The position numbers were made by a program, and so were the translations under genes. Under the pieces are notes generated by a model, which was given only the letters and a program-made list of their open reading frames with translations, searched no databases and was not told where the DNA came from. Below are positions 8,429 through 15,414 of a stretch of 64,000 nt of DNA, in pieces (the stretch's first letter is position 1; each line of letters opens with the position of its first letter). This stretch comes from Flavobacterium sp. UBA7665 (GTDB lineage Bacteria > Bacteroidota > Bacteroidia > Flavobacteriales > Flavobacteriaceae), in NCBI GenBank assembly GCA_002483285.1, contig DLHP01000043.1, forward strand, positions 196,264 to 260,263. Reading direction: 5' to 3'.

Positions 8429-8753
8429 TTTTGCTTTTATCGTTTGTGGTTACTTAAAAAATTGACGTGTGAAACACGGCCTTAAAATTTTCATAAAAAT
8501 AAACGATTTGTCTATACAATCCGACATTTTTAAAAAATTATCTGTGCGATCCTAAAAATAACTTTCGATGTTTTGCATCCGATGTATCCTCGGCTATCTT
8601 TCAAATTGATTGTGTTTCATTCCACTATCCTGCTTAAGCAAGTCGAAATTCCGGGGTCGAAACTTTGAGAATACAAAAAAGCCGGCAAAATACCGGCTTT
8701 CTATCTGAATCAATAATATAGTTCCTCTTAGAATTCGAAAAAATAAATCTTTC
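8429..8753. other. Intergenic region between the atp operon end and the coiled-coil operon
   Basis: About 325 bases without a gene. It holds the terminator of the atp operon (8680-8698) and must hold the promoter of the minus-strand operon starting at 8428. It is AT-rich near that start. I found no clear TAnnTTTG box, no ORF with coding character and no repeat. Confidence 0.6.
8680..8698 (-). terminator. Intrinsic terminator of the atp operon
   Basis: Minus strand: AGCCGG and CCGGCT pair as a perfect 6-bp stem around a 7-base loop, followed by a T6 run. It lies ~55 bases after the atpG stop. A-runs on the other side could let it act weakly on both strands. Confidence 0.85.
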
Positions 8754-9617
8754 TTATCCTTTTAACGCTTCGGCTCCACCTACGATCTCGAGGATTTCGT
8801 TGGTAATGGCTGCCTGGCGTGCTTTGTTATAGGTCAATTTGAGTTGGTTGCGCAACTCGGTGGCGTTGTCTGTCGCCTTGTGCATGGCCGTCATACGCGC
8901 GCCGTGCTCTGAAGCATACGAATCGCGGATGGCTTTGTACAACTGCGTTTTGAGCATCTTTGGAATAAGCGTCAAAACGATTTCTTCTTTAGAAGGCTCG
9001 AAGATGTAATCGCCTGCATTGGCTGTAGTCTCAGAAACGATTGGCGCCAATGGCAAAAATTGCTCGGCTTGTACGATTTGCGTCGCTGCATTTTTAAACT
9101 GGTTGTATACCAACACGATCTTATCGAATTTGTTGGTCACGAAAAGCGCAATGAGTTCATCGGCAATGGCTGCTACACTGTCAAAAGTCAGGTTGTCAAA
9201 AATAGCGTTGTTGTTGGAGATTACCGTGTTCGCTTTGCGGATTACGTCGTTTCCTTTTTTACCAATGGTAATAAATTCTACCTGTTTGCCCGCATAAGTA
9301 TGTTCTGCGAGGTTTTTGGCTTCCTTGATCACATTGGAGTTGAAAGCGCCGGCCAATCCACGGTTGGAGGTGATGGCCACCACCAATACCCTTTTTACTT
9401 CGCGTTGCGTGGTGAACTCGCCACCGGCATCGCCGTCTAGGGTTGCAGAAAGGTTTTGCAACAATTCGGTTAATTTTTCGGCATAAGGCCGCATCGCTGT
9501 GATCGCATCCTGTGCTTTCTTGAGCTTTGCCGCAGAAACCATTTTCATCGCCGATGTAATCTGCATCGTGGATGAAACGGAGGTAATTCTGTTACGGATT
9601 TCCTTTAAGTTTGCCAT
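8754..9617 (-). CDS. atpG: ATP synthase subunit gamma
   Basis: 287-residue central stalk subunit of F1, coupling c-ring rotation to catalysis at the alpha/beta sites. The N-terminus MANLKEIRNRITSVSSTMQI and the C-terminus QAAITNEILEIVGGAEAL are the paired long helices diagnostic of gamma. Length is normal. It is the last gene of the atp operon; atpD and atpC do not follow, as is usual in Bacteroidetes, where beta and epsilon are encoded elsewhere. It is separated from atpA by a heptad-repeat hairpin element that fills the gap. Confidence 0.98.
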   Translation of the reverse strand: MANLKEIRNRITSVSSTMQITSAMKMVSAAKLKKAQDAITAMRPYAEKLTELLQNLSATLDGDAGGEFTTQREVKRVLVVAITSNRGLAGAFNSNVIKEAKNLAEHTYAGKQVEFITIGKKGNDVIRKANTVISNNNAIFDNLTFDSVAAIADELIALFVTNKFDKIVLVYNQFKNAATQIVQAEQFLPLAPIVSETTANAGDYIFEPSKEEIVLTLIPKMLKTQLYKAIRDSYASEHGARMTAMHKATDNATELRNQLKLTYNKARQAAITNEILEIVGGAEALKG

Positions 9618-9624
9618 TTCTTTT

Positions 9625-9698
9625 GGGTTCAGGGTTCAGGGTTCAGGGTTTAAGGTGAGGGCGAAACCCTTGGACCTTGTACCCTGAACCTTGTACCT
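9625..9698. repeat. Heptad-repeat inverted element between atpA and atpG
   Basis: The left arm is four contiguous 7-mers: GGGTTCA three times, then GGGTTTA (9625-9652). The right arm (9664-9698) is five contiguous 7-mers of the reverse sense: AAACCCT, TGGACCT, TGTACCC, TGAACCT, TGTACCT. The arms pair as a long imperfect hairpin. It starts 8 bases upstream of atpG and ends 2 bases after the atpA stop. Confidence 0.85.
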
Positions 9699-9700
9699 AT

Positions 9701-11278
9701 TTAGTTATATTTTGCTGAAATTTCTTTCGCCGCGTTCTCAATCACATCAGTGATTTTGTCATCGAGTTTACCGGCTTTCAAAGCGTCAAGCGTGTCTCTG
9801 TGTTTGTTATTGAGGTATTCCAAGAAGTCTTTTTCGAATTCTTTTACCTTGTTCACAGGAACGTTTCTAAGCAAGTTTTTAGAACCTGCGTAGATGATCG
9901 CAACTTGGTTTTCAACCGTGTAAGGATCATTCAAACCTTGTTTCAAGATTTCAACGTTTCTTTTTCCCTTTTCGATTACGTTCAAGGTCACCGCATCCAA
10001 ATCAGAACCAAATTTAGCGAACGCTTCCAATTCACGGAATTGTGCCTGGTCTAATTTCAAGGTACCTGCTACTTTTTTCATCGATTTGATCTGCGCGTTA
10101 CCTCCAACACGTGATACCGAAATACCTACGTTGATGGCAGGACGTACACCCGAGTTGAACAAGTCTCCGTCAAGGAAAATCTGCCCGTCGGTAATCGAGA
10201 TTACGTTAGTTGGGATGTAGGCAGAAACGTCGCCCGCTTGGGTTTCAATGATTGGCAATGCTGTCAATGACCCGCCACCTTTTACGATTGATTTGATAGA
10301 ATCCGGCAAGTCGTTCATTTGGCTCGCGATTTCGTCGTTGTTGATGACTTTACAAGCACGCTCTAACAAACGGCTGTGGAGGTAGAAAACGTCTCCAGGA
10401 TAAGCCTCACGGCCCGGTGGACGACGAAGCAAAAGCGAAACCTCACGGTAAGCTACCGCTTGTTTAGACAAATCATCATAAACAATCAAGGCAGGACGTC
10501 CTGAATCACGGAAATATTCTCCGATTGCAGCACCCGCAAGTGGAGCATAAACTTGCATTGGCGCAGGATCCGAAGCATTTGCAGCAACAATAACCGTGTA
10601 AGCCATTGCGCCTTTTTCTTCCAAAGTTTTAGCGATTCCTGCTACAGTCGAAGCTTTTTGCCCGATGGCAACATATATACAGAATACAGGTTTTCCTGCA
10701 TCATAGAATTCTTTTTGGTTGAGGATGGTATCGAGACAAACGGTAGATTTACCGGTTTGACGGTCACCGATTACAAGCTCACGCTGGCCACGTCCTACCG
10801 GAATCATCGCATCGACGGCTTTCACACCAGTTTGCAATGGCTCGGTAACCGGCTGACGGAAGATAACTCCCGGCGCTTTTCTCTCGAGTGGCATTTCGTA
10901 AAGTGTCCCGCCGATTGGTCCTTTCCCATCAATTGGGAAACCAAGCGTGTTCACTACACGTCCTACCATTTCTTCACCTACTTTTAACGAAGCAATACGT
11001 TGTGTTCTTTTGGCAGTTGAACCTTCTTTGATTCCGGTTGATGGTCCTAAAAGTACCACACCAACGTTGTCTTCTTCAAGATTCAATACGATACCTTCCA
11101 TACCGTTGTCGAACTCGACAAGCTCACCGTATTGAACGTTAGAAAGCCCGTAAACACGAGCGATTCCGTCTCCAACCTGGAGTACCGATCCCACTTCGTC
11201 CAACGTAGCTCCGGATTCGAAACCTTCAACTTGTTTCCTTAATATTGCTGAAATTTCAGCAGGTTTAATTTCCGCCAT
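9701..11278 (-). CDS. atpA: ATP synthase subunit alpha
   Basis: 525 residues, full length for F1 alpha, the regulatory nucleotide-binding partner of beta. The P-loop GDRQTGKST is at 171-179. Other conserved blocks include VGRGQRELVIG before it, AIGQKAS after it, and the RPALIVYDDLSKQA region with LLLRRPPGREAYPGDVFYLH. The gene lies after the secreted 129-aa gene (26-base gap) and before atpG. The start at 11278 (MAEIKPAEIS) gives a standard N-terminus. Confidence 0.99.
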   Translation of the reverse strand: MAEIKPAEISAILRKQVEGFESGATLDEVGSVLQVGDGIARVYGLSNVQYGELVEFDNGMEGIVLNLEEDNVGVVLLGPSTGIKEGSTAKRTQRIASLKVGEEMVGRVVNTLGFPIDGKGPIGGTLYEMPLERKAPGVIFRQPVTEPLQTGVKAVDAMIPVGRGQRELVIGDRQTGKSTVCLDTILNQKEFYDAGKPVFCIYVAIGQKASTVAGIAKTLEEKGAMAYTVIVAANASDPAPMQVYAPLAGAAIGEYFRDSGRPALIVYDDLSKQAVAYREVSLLLRRPPGREAYPGDVFYLHSRLLERACKVINNDEIASQMNDLPDSIKSIVKGGGSLTALPIIETQAGDVSAYIPTNVISITDGQIFLDGDLFNSGVRPAINVGISVSRVGGNAQIKSMKKVAGTLKLDQAQFRELEAFAKFGSDLDAVTLNVIEKGKRNVEILKQGLNDPYTVENQVAIIYAGSKNLLRNVPVNKVKEFEKDFLEYLNNKHRDTLDALKAGKLDDKITDVIENAAKEISAKYN

Positions 11279-11304
11279 TTTATATAATTTTTATTATATG
11301 ATTA

Positions 11305-11694
11305 TTATTCAATATGCGCATCATATCTTGATACGAATATTTTTGTATTCTCTAAATTCAATGTGCCGTCCTTGTTAATCACTTGTTCTTCCAGCAATTT
11401 CCTAATGGCGTCTTTCCTAACTGTTTTAATCGTCATCTTTAAGTTAGAATCAATGAAATAAATTTTTAGGTACCAGGTTTTTGGCCCTGAACCTGCATGG
11501 ACTTCATCAATAAAAAACTGTTTTTTCCCTGTAAGATCAGAAAATGTGTTGTTCATTCCTGCTGCTTTACTGACGTGTTGTAAAATCTGAACACCATCAA
11601 CCAATACCAATCCATCGTCAAACTTTACTTTCTGCGAAAATGCAGTCAATGAAATCGCGAAAAAGAATACGGTGATTAACGTCTTTGATTTCAT
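11305..11694 (-). CDS. Small secreted protein of unknown function inside the atp operon
   Basis: 129 residues with a clear signal peptide (MKSKTLITVFFFAISLTAFS, cleavage after ~20), so the mature ~109-residue protein is periplasmic or exported. No lipobox cysteine and no T9SS sorting domain. The mature part has alternating strand-like segments (KTWYLKIYFIDSNLKMTIKT). I do not recognise a family. It starts 5 bases after the atpH stop and ends 26 bases before atpA, so it is transcribed with the ATP synthase genes. No known F-type ATPase subunit sits here, and a link to the enzyme is only suggested by position. Confidence 0.8.
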   Translation of the reverse strand: MKSKTLITVFFFAISLTAFSQKVKFDDGLVLVDGVQILQHVSKAAGMNNTFSDLTGKKQFFIDEVHAGSGPKTWYLKIYFIDSNLKMTIKTVRKDAIRKLLEEQVINKDGTLNLENTKIFVSRYDAHIE

Positions 11695-11699
11695 ATTCG

Positions 11700-12233
11700 T
11701 TAATTGGATAGTTCCCTTTTTAAAACCTGCAACCTGTTGGCTACCGAGGCATTGTATTGCTGGTCGCCTATTCTGAGTATAAATCCGCCGATGATGGCTG
11801 GATCTACTATGTTTTCAATTAGGATTTTCTTGTTAGAAAAAGTAAGGATTTTCGCCATCACCTTATCTTCAAGGTCTTTATCCATTGGGATTGCCGTGGT
11901 GACGATGGCTTTCTGCATACCGTTCATCTCCTCGAACAATTTGTTGTATTCTAACGCAATGGCCGAAAGGATTTCAAACCTTTTGTTTTCATACAACAAT
12001 TGGAAAAGCCCTTTGGTGGTAGCATTTACATCTCCGAAAATTTCTGAAATGGCGCTGTTTTTCACCTCAACACGAGTGGTTGGGTTGGCGATGAAAGTGC
12101 TCAATTCAACATTGGTGTTGATGGTTGTTGCAATGGTAGCCATGTCGTTATTTACCTCAGTAGCCACACCTTTGTCATGTGCGATATCGAGGATGGCCCT
12201 GGCGTAACGAATTGCTGCTCTTGTACCTGCCAT
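11700..12233 (-). CDS. atpH: ATP synthase subunit delta
   Basis: 177-residue delta (OSCP) subunit joining the top of F1 to the b stalk. The N-terminal helical domain starts AIRYARAILDIAHDKG and the C-terminal part VDPAIIGGFILRIGDQQYNASVANRLQVLKREL carries the family signature. It follows atpF with one base between, normal for an atp operon. The gene after it is not atpA but the small secreted protein gene. Confidence 0.97.
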   Translation of the reverse strand: MAGTRAAIRYARAILDIAHDKGVATEVNNDMATIATTINTNVELSTFIANPTTRVEVKNSAISEIFGDVNATTKGLFQLLYENKRFEILSAIALEYNKLFEEMNGMQKAIVTTAIPMDKDLEDKVMAKILTFSNKKILIENIVDPAIIGGFILRIGDQQYNASVANRLQVLKRELSN

Positions 12234-12234
12234 A

Positions 12235-12735
12235 TTAGTTTAGTTTAGCGTCACCCAACATTTTCTCTACCAGTTTCACTTGAGAGTCTTTGTTAGACAA
12301 TTCGTCTTTTAATAATTTTTCGGCGATTTCTAATGACAAGCTTGATACTTGCGATTTCAATTCTGCCATCGCTGCATTTTTCTCACTTTCGATAGCGGCT
12401 TTGGCTTGCTCGATCATTTTTTGTCCGGCAGCTTGCGCTTCGTTTTTAGAATCGGCGATCATTTTCTCTTTCATTTCACGAGCTTCTTTGAGCATCGTGT
12501 CGCGCTCCATTCTTGCCTCTTGCAAAATCCTTTGGTTATCAGCCTGAAGGTTTTGCATTTCGTTTCTTGCATTTTCTGCAGAAAGCAACGCAGAACGGAT
12601 TCCTTCTTCTCTTTCGTTAACCGCAGTCAGGATTGGTTTCCAGGCGAATTTTTTCAATAGGAAAACAAGTCCGATGAAAATAAACAATTGCCAGAAGAAC
12701 AATCCGAATGAAAAATCATTTACTAACTTATCCAT
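12235..12735 (-). CDS. atpF: ATP synthase subunit b
   Basis: 166 residues. One N-terminal membrane helix (~9-28, FGLFFWQLFIFIGLVFLLKK) is followed by a long charged helix rich in Ala, Glu and Lys, which forms the peripheral stalk as a dimer. The KKFAWKPILTAVNEREEGI region after the membrane helix is typical. It lies 86 bases after atpE, with a hairpin in the gap, and immediately before atpH. Confidence 0.97.
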   Translation of the reverse strand: MDKLVNDFSFGLFFWQLFIFIGLVFLLKKFAWKPILTAVNEREEGIRSALLSAENARNEMQNLQADNQRILQEARMERDTMLKEAREMKEKMIADSKNEAQAAGQKMIEQAKAAIESEKNAAMAELKSQVSSLSLEIAEKLLKDELSNKDSQVKLVEKMLGDAKLN

Positions 12736-12783
12736 AATATATAGGTGAAATTATATTCTTTTACTGTGATTTAATTTTTAAAC

Positions 12784-12812
12784 AAAAGCTGCAACCAACC
12801 GTTACAGCTTTT
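12784..12812 (-). terminator. Intercistronic hairpin after atpE
   Basis: Minus strand: AAAAGCTG and CAGCTTTT pair as a perfect 8-bp stem with a 13-base loop, followed by GTTT. It lies just after the atpE stop and before atpF. It resembles a weak terminator or an mRNA-stabilising stem, fitting the need for more c subunit than b subunit. Function inferred. Confidence 0.5.
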
Positions 12813-12821
12813 TGTTTTGGT

Positions 12822-13025
12822 TTAGGCGTTTTCAGAAACTGCAAACAATGCCGCAAATCCGATACCTTCAATAAGAGCCGCAGCAATAAGCATCGCTGTT
12901 TGGATTTTTCCAGTAGCTTCTGGCTGACGTGCGATAGCGTCCATCGCTGATCCGCCAATTTTACCGATACCGATTCCGGCTCCGATAACTACTAATCCTG
13001 CTCCGATAATTCTAGGCATTTCCAT
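12822..13025 (-). CDS. atpE: ATP synthase subunit c
   Basis: 67-residue two-helix proteolipid forming the rotor ring. The glycine-rich first helix (GAGLVVIGAGIGIGKIGG), the polar loop ARQPEA and the second helix with the ion-binding Glu53 in LIEGIGF are all present. The residue after Glu53 is Gly rather than Ser or Thr, and no Gln is seen at the matching place in helix 1, so proton rather than sodium coupling is expected. Two hairpins flank the gene, one a short-unit repeat element upstream and one right after the stop. Confidence 0.97.
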   Translation of the reverse strand: MEMPRIIGAGLVVIGAGIGIGKIGGSAMDAIARQPEATGKIQTAMLIAAALIEGIGFAALFAVSENA

Positions 13026-13061
13026 AAAAATATGTATTAAAAATTAAACATTCAATTAGTA

Positions 13062-13107
13062 AAAAGTAGAAAGTCAAAAGTCAAAAGCCTTTCGACTTTC
13101 TACTTTT
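13062..13107. repeat. Heptad-repeat inverted element between atpB and atpE
   Basis: AAAAGTAGAAAGTC (13062-13075) is repeated as its exact reverse complement at 13094-13107, a perfect 14-bp inverted repeat around an 18-base loop. The left side reads as four 7-mers: AAAGTAG, AAAGTCA, AAAGTCA, AAAGCCT. It shares its architecture with the elements at 9625 and 21917 but has different unit sequence. Confidence 0.8.
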
Positions 13108-13119
13108 CTCTTTCAACTA

Positions 13120-14292
13120 TTAATGGTGCGCCTCGTCATGGTGGTGTTCTTCAACAGCCGAACCAAAATACAAAGCAGACAACATCGTGAAAATATAAGC
13201 TTGTAGCAACGCTACTAAAATCTCAATGGTTGAAATCGCGAACGATAACAGGAACGATAATGTTCCGCCAACCCAGCTTCCAAAGATAAAAATCAAGGCA
13301 ATCAAACTCATCAATACGATGTGTCCGGCAATGATGTTGGCATACAAACGAATCATCAAGGAGAATGGCTTGATGACCACACCCAACAATTCAATCGGTG
13401 CAAGGATGATTTTCATTGGAGTAGGAACACCTGGCATCCAGAAAATGTGTCCCCAGTAATTCTTATTGGCTGTAAAATTGGTAATCAACGCGGTCATGAT
13501 GGCCAAACCGGCTGTGATGGCAATGTTTCCGGTTACGTTGATGCCCAGCGGCGTCAATCCAAAGATATTCAGGAACCATACAAAGAAAAATATGGTCAAC
13601 AAATAGCTCATGTATTTCTTGTAATGTTTGTGCCCGATATTAGGAATCGCGATCTCATCACGAATGTACAATACCAACGGTTCAAAGATTCTACCGAAAC
13701 CTGCAGAAATCCCACCATTCTTAGCAAATGATTTGGCAAGGCTAGAGAATATGAGAAACATGATTAAGGCGACTACCATCATCGAAAGCACATTTTTAGT
13801 AATCGAGAAATCAAGTGGTTTTGCGTTAGTTGGGTGATGTTCGTCTCCGGTTAAGGTACCGGCAGCGTCTGTTTTGTAGATTTTTTCATCGTGTCCGAGC
13901 TTGTAGTAGTTTCCGTTGGATTCGGCAACCGCGTGTCCATGCTCAAATTTAGAGGAAGAAAAAATTTGCAAACCATTGTCCCACAATATGATTGGCAAAG
14001 GAAAGCCGTAGTGTTTGCCGGTTTCCTCGTCAGAGAAAAGCGTAAAATCATGGGCATCCAGAACGTGGTGGTTTTTGTATTCGTCGATTTTTTGGGCCAG
14101 AGTCTTAGGCTCGCCATGTCCTTCATGAGCGGCTGTTGCATCGGCGTGACCTTCTGTTTGGGTAGCGTGTGCAGTAGTTGTTTCAGTATGTGCTTTTATC
14201 GTATCGGCAACATTATTGGAAAATCCAAATAACGGAAGGCAGGCGATTAAAGTTGCTATTATAAATTTGAACGTTTTATTCGAAAACACCAT
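13120..14292 (-). CDS. atpB: ATP synthase subunit a, with long periplasmic N-terminal extension
   Basis: 390 residues, about 120 longer than the E. coli protein. A signal-like hydrophobic N-terminus (~8-24) is followed by a His/Glu-rich soluble stretch to ~165, then the usual membrane domain. The essential arginine facing the c-ring is Arg315 in SLMIRLYANIIAGH. The C-terminus is again His-rich (EEHHHDEAHH). An N-terminal extension of this kind is common in Bacteroidetes subunit a. The gene has its own TAnnTTTG box and heads the core atp genes. Confidence 0.97.
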   Translation of the reverse strand: MVFSNKTFKFIIATLIACLPLFGFSNNVADTIKAHTETTTAHATQTEGHADATAAHEGHGEPKTLAQKIDEYKNHHVLDAHDFTLFSDEETGKHYGFPLPIILWDNGLQIFSSSKFEHGHAVAESNGNYYKLGHDEKIYKTDAAGTLTGDEHHPTNAKPLDFSITKNVLSMMVVALIMFLIFSSLAKSFAKNGGISAGFGRIFEPLVLYIRDEIAIPNIGHKHYKKYMSYLLTIFFFVWFLNIFGLTPLGINVTGNIAITAGLAIMTALITNFTANKNYWGHIFWMPGVPTPMKIILAPIELLGVVIKPFSLMIRLYANIIAGHIVLMSLIALIFIFGSWVGGTLSFLLSFAISTIEILVALLQAYIFTMLSALYFGSAVEEHHHDEAHH

Positions 14293-14332
14293 AGCGGATT
14301 TATTATCTGAATTATACTTTTGAAATTTGGTG

Positions 14333-14340
14333 CAAAGGTA
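14333..14340 (-). promoter_or_regulatory. TAnnTTTG -7 box for atpB
   Basis: TACCTTTG on the minus strand lies ~41 bases before the atpB ATG, in the 117-base gap after the small membrane protein gene. It suggests that the core atp genes have their own promoter besides read-through from porW. No clear -33 TTG at standard spacing. Confidence 0.5.
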
Positions 14341-14409
14341 TATTTTTTATTCATATGAAAAAGCATATGAAAAATATTTTTTTGCCGTAATTGTTGGTTT
14401 GAGATGCGT

Positions 14410-14805
14410 TTATTGCTTTTTATTTAATAATCGTATCGTTACGACTGTTTCTATTGTCAAAAACAACAAAAAAACGATTATGAAATTGGCGCGTTCTGTA
14501 CCCAGCTCGTGGTTACCTGTATTGAGCTTTGGATAAAAAACGGCGAAACACAGCAACATCTCTATAAAAGTCGTAAGTAAAAAGGCCTGCCCGACGCTGT
14601 CAATACTATAATATTTGACCACTATAGAAGTGAAGGTGATTAGCGTTCCGCAACCGCCAAAAAAACAGTATAGCATCCACAACGGAAATTGGAAACTTGC
14701 ACCGACCGAATTCATGAAAAAGTAAAAAACCAACCAATGTACAATAAATGCAAAGGCCGATAAGGCGAGGATTTCCAGAATCGGACGGAAATTTTTAAGG
14801 GTCAT
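14410..14805 (-). CDS. Small four-helix membrane protein upstream of atpB (DUF6168-like)
   Basis: 131 residues with about four transmembrane helices (~10-30, ~38-62, ~70-92, ~105-125). I recall a DUF6168-like protein at this place in Flavobacterium; that label is from memory and position. It lies between the AtpZ-like gene (5-base gap) and atpB, the position where AtpI occurs in many atp operons, so a role in assembly of the membrane rotor is plausible but unproven. No catalytic motif is seen. Confidence 0.7.
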   Translation of the reverse strand: MTLKNFRPILEILALSAFAFIVHWLVFYFFMNSVGASFQFPLWMLYCFFGGCGTLITFTSIVVKYYSIDSVGQAFLLTTFIEMLLCFAVFYPKLNTGNHELGTERANFIIVFLLFLTIETVVTIRLLNKKQ

Positions 14806-14810
14806 TACAA

Positions 14811-15047
14811 TTACGAAGATTTATTGATGTCCTTCAATTGCCGATTGATATTGTAGAATGCAATCGCTACGCCGGCCAACGTCAATCCCTTTACATATAA
14901 GTGGTGCGGATTGGGATATTTCCCGTCGAGCCATTTGCCCGCATACGCAAAAAGGAATACTATCACACCCATTTGCATCGGAATGTTAATCAGCGCGAGC
15001 CATTTATTGCGCTGCTGTTTCTTCTGGTTTGGGTTGGGATCCGTCAT
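14811..15047 (-). CDS. AtpZ/AtpI-family protein
   Basis: 78 residues with two transmembrane helices (~17-36 and ~50-65) linked by GKWLDGKYPNPHHLYVKG. The family is encoded at the head of atp operons and is linked to c-ring assembly and Mg2+/Ca2+ transport. The start ATG at 15047 lies inside the bactofilin gene, so the two reading frames overlap by 44 bases, an unusually long overlap. An internal start would lose the conserved N-terminal polar part but keep the helices. Confidence 0.8.
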   Translation of the reverse strand: MTDPNPNQKKQQRNKWLALINIPMQMGVIVFLFAYAGKWLDGKYPNPHHLYVKGLTLAGVAIAFYNINRQLKDINKSS

Positions 15048-15411
15048 TGCTTTTGGTGTTTTGTTTCATGACGCAGGAAGCGCTGAATTCGGCTCCGGGT
15101 TCTACAGACAATTTGGCGCAGATGACCTCGCCGTGTATGTGTGCTTTTGATTTGATGTTAAGTACCTCGGCCACCTGGATTTTCCCGTCAAAACGACCTT
15201 CAATATCCGCATTTTTGCAAATAATGTCGCCCTTGACGCTTCCTGCCGGCCCGATTACAATTTTGCCATTCGACTGAAAATTCCCCACCAAATCCCCATC
15301 AAGCCTAAAGTCGGCATGCGATAGGATGTTGCCTTTGATAATCGTCCCCTCGACAATCCGGTTGGTCTTGCCTAAAAGGTCGGTATATGATTTTGGTTTC
15401 TTGTCAAACAT
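15004..15411 (-). CDS. Bactofilin (polymer-forming cytoskeletal protein)
   Basis: 135 residues. The central ~20-110 is a right-handed beta-helix of the bactofilin family, seen as repeated short strands with Gly turns (EGTIIKGNILSHADFRLDG, then GKIVIGPAGSVKGDI and GEVICAKLSVEPGAEF). Bactofilins polymerise without nucleotide and act as scaffolds at the inner membrane. The C-terminus is polar and its last residues are coded in the overlap with the AtpZ-like gene. It starts 3 bases after the porW stop. Its substrate or localised partner is unknown. Confidence 0.92.
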   Translation of the reverse strand: MFDKKPKSYTDLLGKTNRIVEGTIIKGNILSHADFRLDGDLVGNFQSNGKIVIGPAGSVKGDIICKNADIEGRFDGKIQVAEVLNIKSKAHIHGEVICAKLSVEPGAEFSASCVMKQNTKSNDGSQPKPEETAAQ

Positions 15412-15414
15412 GGC

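Noticed and set aside
9625..9652. Telomere-like or CRISPR-like tandem GGGTTCA
   Set aside because: Only four units, with a matching reverse-sense arm nearby; better seen as a hairpin element.
8754..14292. Missing atpD and atpC as a possible deletion
   Set aside because: In Bacteroidetes the beta and epsilon genes are normally encoded apart from atpBEFHAG, so this is the expected layout.
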